DNA of 64,000 nucleotides from Muribaculaceae bacterium (lineage in GTDB: Bacteria > Bacteroidota > Bacteroidia > Bacteroidales > Muribaculaceae), in contig JAFYYU010000017.1 of assembly GCA_017557425.1 (NCBI GenBank), forward strand, positions 1-64,000, given 5' to 3'. Within the stretch, counting starts at the first letter, position 1. Each line of letters opens with the position of its first letter. A model generated the notes under the pieces. It had not been told where the DNA came from, made no database searches, and saw nothing but the letters and a program-made list of their open reading frames with translations. The translations under genes were made by a program, and so were the position numbers. This document shows, piece after piece, positions 8,637-16,429 of the stretch.

Positions 8637-9308
8637 ATGAACACGACAAAGAAACTGATGACTCTGCTGCTGGCTGCGCTGGCTTGCATGAGCGCTAACG
8701 CCCAAGACCATGGCCGTGAGAATGGATTTGGAATCCGTCTCACTGGAGAAATGACCTCGAAAATTGACGTGAACGACCATCTGCTCAGGAGCGAGGTGTT
8801 TGATGATACGGCCTATCTCTTTTTCCCGACTACCGGATTCAAAAGTGTTCAGCTCAGCGCCTTTTACAAGGCTTTCGTCTATCAAACCCGGGCATTTGTT
8901 GAGGCTCAGTTAGGCGGTTATTACATGGGGCAGAAAAAATCTGATTTAATGTTCTTTCCAGGTCCGGGATACACGATTGAGTACCATGTTGTCAATATTG
9001 ATATGGACGAATGGGGAGCATCGGCTTCGCTCGTGGTGGGTTACAATTTCCCTATCAAGAAATCATCAAGCGTGGATGTGTTCACGGGGCCAGAGGTGCG
9101 TGGTGCTATCTCATGTAAAAACCAAGCAGACCAAGACCTGCTCAAATGGCACTTCTACCGATGGCAGACGAGGTGGAAACTGGGCGTGGGCTACAACTTC
9201 AAGCACGTGGGAGCGCAAGTTAGCGGATCATACGACCTTACCGAGAAGGCCAAGCAGATGAAAAGCCGCGAATTCACGTTCTCCCTCAGCCTGGGCTACA
9301 AGTTCTGA
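8637..9308 (+). CDS. Outer-membrane beta-barrel protein
   Basis: This 223-residue protein starts at ATG 8637, where the signal peptide MNTTKKLMTLLL begins. The mature part is a series of amphipathic strands with aromatic ends (AFYKAFVYQTRAFVEAQL, ASLVVGYNFPI, RWKLGVGYNF) and a terminal Phe in LSLGYKF, the usual signal for outer-membrane insertion. It resembles small porin-like barrels. Its leader peptide is nearly the same as that of the preceding gene, and the two probably share a transcript. Confidence 0.8.
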   Translation: MNTTKKLMTLLLAALACMSANAQDHGRENGFGIRLTGEMTSKIDVNDHLLRSEVFDDTAYLFFPTTGFKSVQLSAFYKAFVYQTRAFVEAQLGGYYMGQKKSDLMFFPGPGYTIEYHVVNIDMDEWGASASLVVGYNFPIKKSSSVDVFTGPEVRGAISCKNQADQDLLKWHFYRWQTRWKLGVGYNFKHVGAQVSGSYDLTEKAKQMKSREFTFSLSLGYKF

Positions 9309-9760
9309 ATCAAGAACGGTTTTGTGACATAAACACGAATGACCATGAATCGATCATGAATATCATTATTGATGGATAATTCGTGGACATTTCCGGCCAT
9401 TCATGTAAAAACAGGGGCACAATTCCCCGGATTCTGCTTTTTGACATTGACTTCAGTTTGCCAATGGTAATACCTTTGTGGCACGAGGGGATAAATACAC
9501 TTTTAACAATTCATTAACAGTTCCGACCCACCTCTTTGATAAGGGAACCTGTAACAGTTCGCCTGGAAATCAGCATATTAGCAAGCCACCCCACAAAACC
9601 GCTAAATTGCTTTTTGACGGACAGGGGTTCGCGAATGAGCTATATGGCATAATGAAAAAGGCAACGATCAGAACAACCTCTATCACTGCTTGTCCTTTAA
9701 ACTCGGCATCGAGTTCTAAATTTTCTTTCTTTGGGTTTTCACATCTTTTACGGTGAAAAG
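9309..9760. other. Noncoding gap with an orphan promoter-like site
   Basis: This stretch of about 450 bases holds no convincing gene. After the barrel gene there is a weak GGGG/CCCC hairpin near 9414-9428. At 9446-9478 the bases ATTG, 21-base spacer, TACCTTTG resemble a rightward promoter, yet no supported reading frame follows. A small untranslated RNA or a decayed gene are both possible. Confidence 0.4.
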
Positions 9761-9792
9761 GTTGCGCGGACGGAAGATTATGTGTATCTTTG
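9761..9792 (+). promoter_or_regulatory. Promoter of the ATPase-CYTH gene
   Basis: TATCTTTG (9785-9792) is a full -7 match, and GTTG (9761-9764) lies 20 bases upstream as an imperfect -33. The start site would be near 9799, leaving about 30 bases before ATG 9829. Confidence 0.65.
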
Positions 9793-9828
9793 GCATTCTT
9801 TTTTTGACAACGATAATTGAGACAAGAA

Positions 9829-10926
9829 ATGACTGACAAGATCACCAATAAAATCACCAAGATTGTGTTGACCGGCGGACCCTGCGCCGGCAAGACCACC
9901 GCAATGGCCAGGATCATCGAGCACTTCAGCGGCTTGGGCTTCCAGGTATTTGCCATTCCCGAGGTGCCCACGATGTTCAGCAGTGCCGGCATCAACTACC
10001 TGACGCATAACAAGGCCCTCTTCTTCGAGGCCGAGAAATCGACGCTCAACATCCAGCTGGCGCTCGAGGACCACTTCGCCAAGATGGCCGCACAGTGCAG
10101 CAAGCCCGTGCTCATCGTGTGCGACCGCGGTACGATGGACATCAGCGCATACGTCTCGCCCGAGCTGTGGGAGGCCCTGACCGAGGAGATGGGCACCAAC
10201 ACCGTCAAGCTGCGTGACGCCCGCTACGAGGCCATCCTGCACATGGTAACCGCTGCCGCCGGCGCCGAGCAGTTCTACACCAACGAGAACAACAAGTTCC
10301 GCAGCGAGGACGTAGAATTAGCACGCGAACTCGACCGCAAGGTGCTGAGCGCATGGACGGGACATCCTCACCTGCGCGTCATCGGTAACCACATGGACTT
10401 CGACGAGAAGCTGCGCCAAGTGCTCAACGAAATTTCAACTGTGCTGGGCGTTCCCAGTCCCATCGAGCAGGAGCGCAAATACATCGTCAAGGTCGTGGGC
10501 GACATTCCCGAATACACCGAAAGCGAGATCACCCAGACCTATCTGCTGAGCGAGCCAGGTACTGAGATGCGCGTGCGCAAACGCGGCTGGCAGGGCAGCT
10601 ACGTTTATTTCCAGACCATTAAAAAGACCGTCAGCAGCGACAAGCAGATCGAGACAGAGCGCCGCATCACTGCCCAGCAATATGTGGACCTGCTGCAAAT
10701 CGCCGATCCCAACCGCAAGCCCATCAGCAAGATGCGCAAGTGCTTCGTGTGGAAAAACCGCTACTTCGAGCTGGACACCTACATCGAGCCCAAACTGGGC
10801 ATGCAGATCCTGGAACTCGAAGGCATCAAGGAGGGCGACGAGGTAGAATTCCCGCCGTTCATCAAAGTCGTCGAGGACATCACCGGCAACGAGAAATACT
10901 ACAACTACCAGCTGTCCCTCAGATAA
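9829..10926 (+). CDS. P-loop ATPase fused to a CYTH domain (Ttd14-like)
   Basis: This 365-residue protein starts with a nucleotide-binding domain: Walker A GGPCAGKTT at residues 16-24 and a Walker-B-like strand VLIVCDRG near 94-101. From about residue 210 it continues as a CYTH (triphosphate tunnel) domain, starting with the signature E213-x-E215-x-K217 and ending in ELEGIKEGDEVEFP. The same domain order occurs in animal Ttd14 proteins. CYTH domains bind inorganic or organic triphosphates, so a phosphotransfer role is plausible, but no substrate is visible here. A TTG four codons upstream is a possible alternative start. The gene appears monocistronic and ends at a strong terminator. Confidence 0.85.
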   Translation: MTDKITNKITKIVLTGGPCAGKTTAMARIIEHFSGLGFQVFAIPEVPTMFSSAGINYLTHNKALFFEAEKSTLNIQLALEDHFAKMAAQCSKPVLIVCDRGTMDISAYVSPELWEALTEEMGTNTVKLRDARYEAILHMVTAAAGAEQFYTNENNKFRSEDVELARELDRKVLSAWTGHPHLRVIGNHMDFDEKLRQVLNEISTVLGVPSPIEQERKYIVKVVGDIPEYTESEITQTYLLSEPGTEMRVRKRGWQGSYVYFQTIKKTVSSDKQIETERRITAQQYVDLLQIADPNRKPISKMRKCFVWKNRYFELDTYIEPKLGMQILELEGIKEGDEVEFPPFIKVVEDITGNEKYYNYQLSLR

Positions 10927-10978
10927 GAGATAAGAGATAAAAGATAAGGCGGTTCATGCCGCCCAACTAAAGACTAAA

Positions 10979-11028
10979 GCCAATTAACAAGAAAGCCAAC
11001 TTTTCAGTTGGCTTTCTTGTTAATTGGC
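10979..11028. terminator. Bidirectional terminator overlapping the FKBP stop codon
   Basis: This is a perfect 22-base-pair inverted repeat (left arm 10979-11000, right arm 11007-11028) around a TTTTCA loop, containing GAAAGCCAAC paired with GTTGGCTTTC. It separates two convergent genes, and the right arm includes the stop codon of the FKBP gene (11020-11022). Stem length and position indicate a terminator used in both directions. Confidence 0.8.
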
Positions 11029-11556
11029 TTTGTACTTGTAGATGTCCACTAGCTTGACGTCAAAGACGAGGGTGCTATAGGGCACGAGAAGATCCGACAT
11101 CTTGGTCGAACCATAACCCTGCGGATAAGGGACGATGACGGTACAACTGTCACCCACGTGCATGCGGGTTAATGCAATCATCCAGCCTTCGACGGTCTGT
11201 TTCACCACTGTACGATAAACGCTGTCGGCAGGCGACGTCAGCACGTAAGACGAGTCAACAGGCGAGCCGTCATAAAGGCTCAAGTGGTATTTCACATCAA
11301 CGGTCGAAGTGATGAGGGGCTTGAGGTTGCCCTTGGTCAACATCGTGTCATTGTGCCAGCGGATAAGTGTCTTTGCCGAGGGGTCCCAAGGCGCGGTCAA
11401 CATGGTATATTGGCCCGATGAGGCCTGTTGCTGGAACCAGGCTTCATTCTTCTCTCGCCAGTCCTTGTACTCGTCCTCAAGACTGGTACCCAGACAGGAA
11501 TCCAACATCGTGATGGCCATGACAGCCATGATGACGGTATATAAAAACTTCTTCAT
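11020..11556 (-). CDS. FKBP-type peptidyl-prolyl isomerase lipoprotein
   Basis: This 178-residue protein has a lipoprotein signal ending at Cys21 (MLDSC). After a helical linker, residues about 70-175 form an FKBP domain: VKYHLSLYDGSPVDSSY, the helix VEGWMIALTRMHVGDSC, and the ending LVFDVKLVDI. It should help fold exported proteins at the envelope. Such FKBP lipoproteins are common in Bacteroidales. It lies 90 bases downstream of glycyl-tRNA synthetase in the same direction, with TTAGG-type repeats in between. Confidence 0.9.
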   Translation of the reverse strand: MKKFLYTVIMAVMAITMLDSCLGTSLEDEYKDWREKNEAWFQQQASSGQYTMLTAPWDPSAKTLIRWHNDTMLTKGNLKPLITSTVDVKYHLSLYDGSPVDSSYVLTSPADSVYRTVVKQTVEGWMIALTRMHVGDSCTVIVPYPQGYGSTKMSDLLVPYSTLVFDVKLVDIYKYKAN

Positions 11557-11563
11557 TATTTCA

Positions 11564-11640
11564 GGTTTTAGGTGTTAGGCATTAGGTGTTAGGTTTATAG
11601 TGGTCTAAGCTAATGCCTAAAACCTAACGCCTAAAGCCTT
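11564..11640. repeat. Short TTAGG-type repeat block
   Basis: The block contains repeated units of the form TTAGGTG/TTAGGCA followed by their inverted counterparts (CCTAAAACCTAACGCCTAAA). It can fold back on itself and lies between two genes of the same strand. It may act as a weak terminator for glyS. Origin unknown. Confidence 0.6.
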
Positions 11641-11646
11641 AAAAAA

Positions 11647-13191
11647 TTACATGAGTTTGCGGAGGACGTTGTTCAAGCTGCACTCCTTGGCCAGAATGGC
11701 GGGCAGGTCGGCGATGGCAACGCGCTCCTGCTGCATGGTGTCACGGTCACGCAGGGTGACGGTGTTGTCCTCGAGGGTCTGGCCATCGACGGTGATGCAA
11801 TAGGGAGTGCCGATGGCATCCTGGCGGCGGTAGCGCTTGCCCACGGTGTCCTTGTCCTCGTAGTGGCAGGCGAAGTCAAACTTCAGCATATTCATGATCT
11901 CGTGGGCCTTCTCGGGCATGCCGTCTTTGCGGACGAGCGGCAGGATGGCGCACTTGATGGGAGCCAGAGGCTTGGGCAGGTGAAGCACCACGCGGGTGTC
12001 GCCACCTTCAAGCTGCTGCTCCTCGTAGCTGGAACACATCACCGACAGGAACATGCGGTCCACGCCAATCGAGGTCTCGATGACGTAGGGGGTGTAGCTC
12101 TCGTTCAGCTCGGCGTCGAAGTACTGGATCTTCTTGCCCGAGTACTTGGCGTGCTGGCTCAAGTCGAAATCGGTGCGGCTGTGGATGCCCTCAACCTCCT
12201 TGAAGCCGAACGGCATCTTGAACTCGATGTCGGTGGCGGCGTTGGCATAGTGGGCCAATTTCTCGTGGTCGTGGAAACGGTATTTCTCGTCACCCAGACC
12301 GAGGGCCTTGTGCCAGCGCAGGCGCTGCTCACGCCAATAGTCGAACCACTTCAGCTCCTCGCCGGGACGCACAAAGAATTGCATCTCCATCTGCTCGAAC
12401 TCGCGCATGCGGAAGATGAACTGACGGGCTACAATCTCGTTGCGGAAGGCCTTTCCGATTTGTGCAATACCAAAGGGGATGCGCATACGGCCGGTCTTCT
12501 GCACGTTGAGGAAGTTGACAAAAATGCCCTGGGCGGTCTCGGGACGCAGATACACGTCCATCGTAGCGTCGGCACTGCTGCCCATCTGGGTCTTGAACAT
12601 GAGGTTGAACTGACGCACGTCTGTCCAGTTCTTGGTGCCGCTCACGGGATCCACGATCTCATAGTCCACGATAATCTGCTTGAGCTCGGCGAGGTCGTTG
12701 GCGTTCATCGCTTTCTCGTAGCGGGCGTGCAGCTCGTCACGCTTTTTCTGGTTCTCGAGCACGCGCGGATTGGTAGCGCGGAACATTGCCTCGTCAAACT
12801 TGTCACCGAAACGCTTAGCGGCCTTCTCACACTCCTTGTTCATCTTCTCCTCGATCTTGGCGATCTCGTCCTCGATGAGCACGTCGGCACGGTAGCGCTT
12901 CTTGCTGTCGCGGTTGTCGATCAAGGGATCGTTAAACGCGTCAACGTGGCCCGAAGCCTTCCAGATAGTGGGGTGCATGAAGATGGCGCTGTCGATGCCC
13001 ACGATATTCTCGTGCAGCAGGGTCATCGCCTCCCACCAGTAACGCTTGATATTGTTTTTCAGCTCTACGCCGTTCTGTGCATAGTCATAAACCGCGCCCA
13101 AGCCGTCATAAATCTCACTTGAGGGGAACACAAAGCCATATTCCTTGGCGTGCGACACGATTTTCTTGAAAACGTCTTCCTGTTTTGCCAT
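11647..13191 (-). CDS. glyS: Glycyl-tRNA synthetase, single-chain type
   Basis: This 514-residue class II synthetase charges tRNA-Gly. It is the homodimeric, eukaryote- and archaea-like form rather than the alpha2-beta2 GlyQ/GlyS form of E. coli. Class II signatures visible are motif 2 around FRNEI...FRMREFEQME and motif 3 around GVDRMFLS. The C-terminal anticodon-binding domain begins near KPLAPIKCAILPLV. The N-terminal start MAKQEDVFKKI is typical. Preceded by a -7 box. Confidence 0.97.
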   Translation of the reverse strand: MAKQEDVFKKIVSHAKEYGFVFPSSEIYDGLGAVYDYAQNGVELKNNIKRYWWEAMTLLHENIVGIDSAIFMHPTIWKASGHVDAFNDPLIDNRDSKKRYRADVLIEDEIAKIEEKMNKECEKAAKRFGDKFDEAMFRATNPRVLENQKKRDELHARYEKAMNANDLAELKQIIVDYEIVDPVSGTKNWTDVRQFNLMFKTQMGSSADATMDVYLRPETAQGIFVNFLNVQKTGRMRIPFGIAQIGKAFRNEIVARQFIFRMREFEQMEMQFFVRPGEELKWFDYWREQRLRWHKALGLGDEKYRFHDHEKLAHYANAATDIEFKMPFGFKEVEGIHSRTDFDLSQHAKYSGKKIQYFDAELNESYTPYVIETSIGVDRMFLSVMCSSYEEQQLEGGDTRVVLHLPKPLAPIKCAILPLVRKDGMPEKAHEIMNMLKFDFACHYEDKDTVGKRYRRQDAIGTPYCITVDGQTLEDNTVTLRDRDTMQQERVAIADLPAILAKECSLNNVLRKLM

Positions 13192-13234
13192 TGTAATTTA
13201 TCTGTTATTACGTTATTTTCTCTTTTTCAAGCCG

Positions 13235-13264
13235 CAAAGGTAATAAAAATCCCTCAAAGCCAAA
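13235..13264 (-). promoter_or_regulatory. Promoter of glyS
   Basis: The minus strand has TACCTTTG (13235-13242) with TTTG at 13261-13264, an 18-base spacer. The start codon is 43 bases downstream of the -7 box. Confidence 0.6.
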
Positions 13265-13309
13265 GCCCCTTGAAGGATATTAGCGTTATTTAACGGGGCA
13301 ATACTTCAA

Positions 13310-13675
13310 CTAGAGCATACAGGCCCAACCAAACTTGCGTGCGATCTCTTTCAACAAGCCACGGTCACGAACTGGAATTGTCACTTTGACAGTTTCACGC
13401 TGATTATCACGCTCGGCAATGCTGGCAACATCCAGGTCATACTGCATCTGCATGTTCAACCAGATATCGGCAGGAATTCCTAATGCTTTCTCTAGCGCCA
13501 AAGCCATGTTGACAGATATTGCTCGCTTTCCATTCACCGTTTCGCTCAATACCGATGGCTTGACCCCCATCTCGTCAGCCAATTGTTTTTGAGACACACC
13601 ACGCTCCTTGAGCTCATCCCGAATCAATTCACCGGGATGAGTGGCAACCACTGGAGTAAATTCTTTCTTATTCAT
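13310..13675 (-). CDS. higA: HigA-type antitoxin
   Basis: This 121-residue protein carries a helix-turn-helix of the HigA/XRE kind: HPGELIRDELKERG, QKQLADEMGVKPSVLSE, NGKRAISVNMALALEKALG, then the HigA-typical IPADIWLNMQ. It should neutralise the adjacent HigB-type toxin and repress the operon. I chose ATG 13675; it overlaps the toxin gene end by 8 bases. A 28-base palindrome that could be its operator lies in front of higB. Confidence 0.92.
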   Translation of the reverse strand: MNKKEFTPVVATHPGELIRDELKERGVSQKQLADEMGVKPSVLSETVNGKRAISVNMALALEKALGIPADIWLNMQMQYDLDVASIAERDNQRETVKVTIPVRDRGLLKEIARKFGWACML

Positions 13676-13985
13676 AATGCTTAGATATTTCAAACAACAA
13701 TGCGTTAACGATAATACCAGTTTCATCAGGAGAACTGTGAAACAATAAGCGATACTGAGCATTTATCCACACCGCATCCACCCCGTTCAAGTCTCCTTTC
13801 TTTTTCTCGTAATGCAGTGATTTGATAAAAAACAAATCCTCGATGCGACGTGCCGCTTTGAGGTAGTTTACTACCTTGACATACCGCTTGACAACATCCT
13901 TAGACAAGCGCTTGTAACTGCTGTCAGACGTGGTACCTGTAGTATAGAGCTCCTCTAAAGCTTTTGTTTCAAATGAAATATTCAT
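13668..13985 (-). CDS. higB: HigB-type RelE/ParE-superfamily toxin
   Basis: This 105-residue protein lies immediately upstream of and overlaps higA, the toxin-first order typical of higBA. Features of the RelE-like fold are KRYVKVVNYLKAARRIEDL, the central LHYEKKKGDLNGVDAVWINAQYR with the basic strand, and the C-terminal EISKHYE. Members cleave translated mRNA. The gene is visibly more AT-rich than its neighbours, in keeping with a mobile module. Confidence 0.88.
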   Translation of the reverse strand: MNISFETKALEELYTTGTTSDSSYKRLSKDVVKRYVKVVNYLKAARRIEDLFFIKSLHYEKKKGDLNGVDAVWINAQYRLLFHSSPDETGIIVNALLFEISKHYE

Positions 13986-14030
13986 TGTTCAAGTTTTGTT
14001 CTCAATAGGAAACAAGCTCAAATTCAACCG

Positions 14031-14064
14031 CAAAGATACAAACAGTTTTTAAATTATTCGCAAA
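14031..14064 (-). promoter_or_regulatory. Promoter of the higBA pair
   Basis: The minus strand has TATCTTTG (14031-14038) and TTTG (14061-14064) with a 22-base spacer. The -33 element lies inside the palindrome 14051-14078, so repressor binding there would block the polymerase. Confidence 0.65.
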
Positions 14065-14078
14065 ATTGCGAATAATTT
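14051..14078. promoter_or_regulatory. HigA operator candidate (perfect palindrome)
   Basis: A perfect palindrome has 13-base arms, AAATTATTCGCAA and TTGCGAATAATTT, separated by two bases. It covers the -33 region of the higBA promoter, the expected place for autorepression by a helix-turn-helix antitoxin. Confidence 0.7.
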
Positions 14079-14114
14079 TCTTATCATTTGCTGATTTTAC
14101 TCGATTAAAAGCCG

Positions 14115-15590
14115 TTAGAACTTGGAGTAGAGGAAGGGCTGGACAGTCGCGCTGGCGAACTGGAGTACGAGCTGGACGAGAAAGATGAAGATGACAAGTT
14201 TGAGCCACCAGGGTGCATCGATGAAGCGGTCGCGCAGCTTGTCCCAGATGCGGCGGGGCACAAAATGCAGCCCGAAGATAATAGCCAGCATGAGGCACCA
14301 GGTCGAGCGCCGCTCAATAAATACACGCACATAAGCCCACTCAAAATCAGTGAAAATGCCGCTGATGATTTGGCCTGCCGCATGGAATGAGCTGGCACGG
14401 AAGAATATCCAAAGGAACGCCACGAAGCAGAACGTCAAGAGCCATGAGACAAAGCGTGTGGGACGTGTGCTCTCTATGCAATCCAGCCAGGGCTTGCAGA
14501 TCTTGTGCACACACAGGGCGATGCCATGTCCGGCGCCCCAAACGACAAAAGTCCATGCCGCACCATGCCACAGGCCGCCAAGCAGCATGGTCACCATGAG
14601 GTTGACATACTGGCGGGCCCTGCCCTTGCGATTGCCGCCAAGTGGGATATAGAGATAATCACGCAGCCACGACGACAGGGTGATGTGCCAACGCCTCCAG
14701 AATTCAGTGACGTTCAACGAGCGGTAAGGATAGTTGAAGTTGATGCCTAAATCAAAGCCCATGATGCTGCCCAGGCCGATGGCCATGTCGCTGTAGCCCG
14801 AGAAATCGCAGTAAATCTGCATCGTGAAGCCCAGCACCGCCATGAGCAGCTCAAAGCCCGTGTAGCCCGACGGATTGCCAAAGGCGATGTTGTTATACTG
14901 AGCGATATAATCGGCAAAGACAGCCTTCTTCAATATTCCCAGCATGACCAGGAACAGACCGCCGTAGATCATCTCGCGCGTGGCAGGCTTGTTCTCCCTC
15001 AACTGCGGCATGAAATCGCATGCGCGGACGATCGGGCCTGCTACCAGGCAAGGGAAGTAGGACAGGAAGAAGAGATAATCGATATAGTCATCGACAGGCT
15101 GGATCTTGCCCCTATAGACGTCAACAACATAGCTGATGGTGCGGAAGGTGTAGAACGAAACGCCAACTGGCATAATCAGGTCCAATGGCTGGAAATTGCC
15201 CTTAATGAGCGCTTCAAAATTCCACATCACGAAGTTGCTGTACTTGAAGAACAGCAGGATGCCCAACGAGAACACCAACGACACCGTCAGCGCGGTTCGC
15301 CGTTCGGTGCGGTTCTTGCTGGACTCTATGAATTGTGCTACCCACCAATCAAAGAAGGATGTTGCGACGAGCAGGAGAAAGAAGATACCACTGGACTTGT
15401 AGAAGAAATAAAGGCTGAAGGCGATGACAAAAAGCATCATCTTCTTGCGACGCGACTTGAGCAGGGAATATACCGGCAGGAACAGCAGGAACAGAACCCA
15501 AAACAGTCCGCTGGTGAACAGCATGGGCTCATCGCGGTTGAAGGCCAGCAGCGACAGCAGTTGCGTTATGTCAATCGCGCCTAATATCAT
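14115..15590 (-). CDS. MBOAT family O-acyltransferase (AlgI-like)
   Basis: This 491-residue protein has about ten or more membrane segments and belongs to the membrane-bound O-acyltransferase family. Visible signatures are FWRRWH with His302 and GGLWHGAAW with His342, the catalytic region, plus IYCDFSGYSDMA. AlgI, PatA and DltB relatives pass acyl groups across the membrane to exported polymers. Its start lies four bases after the SGNH hydrolase gene, so the two form an acylation pair as in alginate or peptidoglycan O-acetylation systems. The polymer here is not known. Confidence 0.92.
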   Translation of the reverse strand: MILGAIDITQLLSLLAFNRDEPMLFTSGLFWVLFLLFLPVYSLLKSRRKKMMLFVIAFSLYFFYKSSGIFFLLLVATSFFDWWVAQFIESSKNRTERRTALTVSLVFSLGILLFFKYSNFVMWNFEALIKGNFQPLDLIMPVGVSFYTFRTISYVVDVYRGKIQPVDDYIDYLFFLSYFPCLVAGPIVRACDFMPQLRENKPATREMIYGGLFLVMLGILKKAVFADYIAQYNNIAFGNPSGYTGFELLMAVLGFTMQIYCDFSGYSDMAIGLGSIMGFDLGINFNYPYRSLNVTEFWRRWHITLSSWLRDYLYIPLGGNRKGRARQYVNLMVTMLLGGLWHGAAWTFVVWGAGHGIALCVHKICKPWLDCIESTRPTRFVSWLLTFCFVAFLWIFFRASSFHAAGQIISGIFTDFEWAYVRVFIERRSTWCLMLAIIFGLHFVPRRIWDKLRDRFIDAPWWLKLVIFIFLVQLVLQFASATVQPFLYSKF

Positions 15591-15594
15591 GGTA

Positions 15595-16398
15595 TTATTT
15601 AGGTGGTTGGTATATCACGATATGTTTGGCACGGTTGATCCCCTCGTCAGGCTTGTCAAGACGGATAGGATGAGCGCCATGGTCACCTATCCACTTCACC
15701 ACGCGGTCCATCCACAGGTGGGCCGAGGCACGGGTGGGATGGGCACCGTCACGGCTCCGCTCAAAATGGTCGTGGGCGCTCAAGTAGAAACAGTTCTCGT
15801 CAACTTCCTGCTCCAGCAGGTCGTTGATGCCCGTATCCTCGTCCCAGTTGGGCGGACCAATCCACACATATGGAATATCGCCTATCTCGGCCAGAATCTT
15901 CTTGAGATGAGGGCGGCGAGCATTCTTGATGTCGGGGACATACAATTCGTTGGCTCCCAGACACACAAAAATATAGTTGGGGTGATACTTGTTGATGAGC
16001 TCGGTAAGACGCGCCGTCTCGCCCCAGCACAGGGTGGAACTGCTGTACCAGATGACCTCGACCAATGTGTGGCCGTTCTTGTCACAGTATTTTGCCAGAC
16101 GCGGGGCCAGTCCCTCCAGCATCGAGTCACCGATAAAGAGAATGTTCTTGGCTGTGGTATCCAACGGGGCACGCCAGCCCTGGGGATGTTTCCCGTCGGG
16201 CAGGCGTCCGCTGGCGTCTAAAGTATCCGTGACCTTTTCAGGTCGCTTCTTCATCTGGGCACCCAGATCCCGCGCAAAAGACGCCGTCTTGATTTCCAGG
16301 CCACCTACACGGAAGCCGTCCTGCCAAAAAGACAAGACCACAAAGAAAACAAGCGCAGCAAGCAGCAGGGTCCACAGGCCCCAAGATGGTTTGTTCAT
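15595..16398 (-). CDS. Membrane-anchored SGNH/GDSL hydrolase, acyl-transfer partner
   Basis: This 267-residue protein has one N-terminal membrane segment (about residues 8-24) and a periplasmic SGNH domain: block I FIGDSM with Ser92, block III GAN with Asn150, and block V DGAHPT with Asp217 and His220. Such proteins act with an MBOAT partner to place or remove acetyl groups on exported glycans. The gene lies directly upstream of the MBOAT gene and 31 bases downstream of the dipeptide epimerase, which suggests a peptidoglycan-related target, but that is inference. Confidence 0.88.
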   Translation of the reverse strand: MNKPSWGLWTLLLAALVFFVVLSFWQDGFRVGGLEIKTASFARDLGAQMKKRPEKVTDTLDASGRLPDGKHPQGWRAPLDTTAKNILFIGDSMLEGLAPRLAKYCDKNGHTLVEVIWYSSSTLCWGETARLTELINKYHPNYIFVCLGANELYVPDIKNARRPHLKKILAEIGDIPYVWIGPPNWDEDTGINDLLEQEVDENCFYLSAHDHFERSRDGAHPTRASAHLWMDRVVKWIGDHGAHPIRLDKPDEGINRAKHIVIYQPPK

Positions 16399-16429
16399 TC
16401 AGTTGTTCAATCGTGTGATGATAACAGGG

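Noticed and set aside
9478-9756. 92-residue frame in the noncoding gap
   Set aside because: GTG start within the promoter-like box, no domain, and odd composition. Kept only as a possible RNA region.
11863-13122. Long reading frame antisense to glyS
   Set aside because: Covers conserved class II synthetase motifs on the other strand and has no start or promoter of its own.
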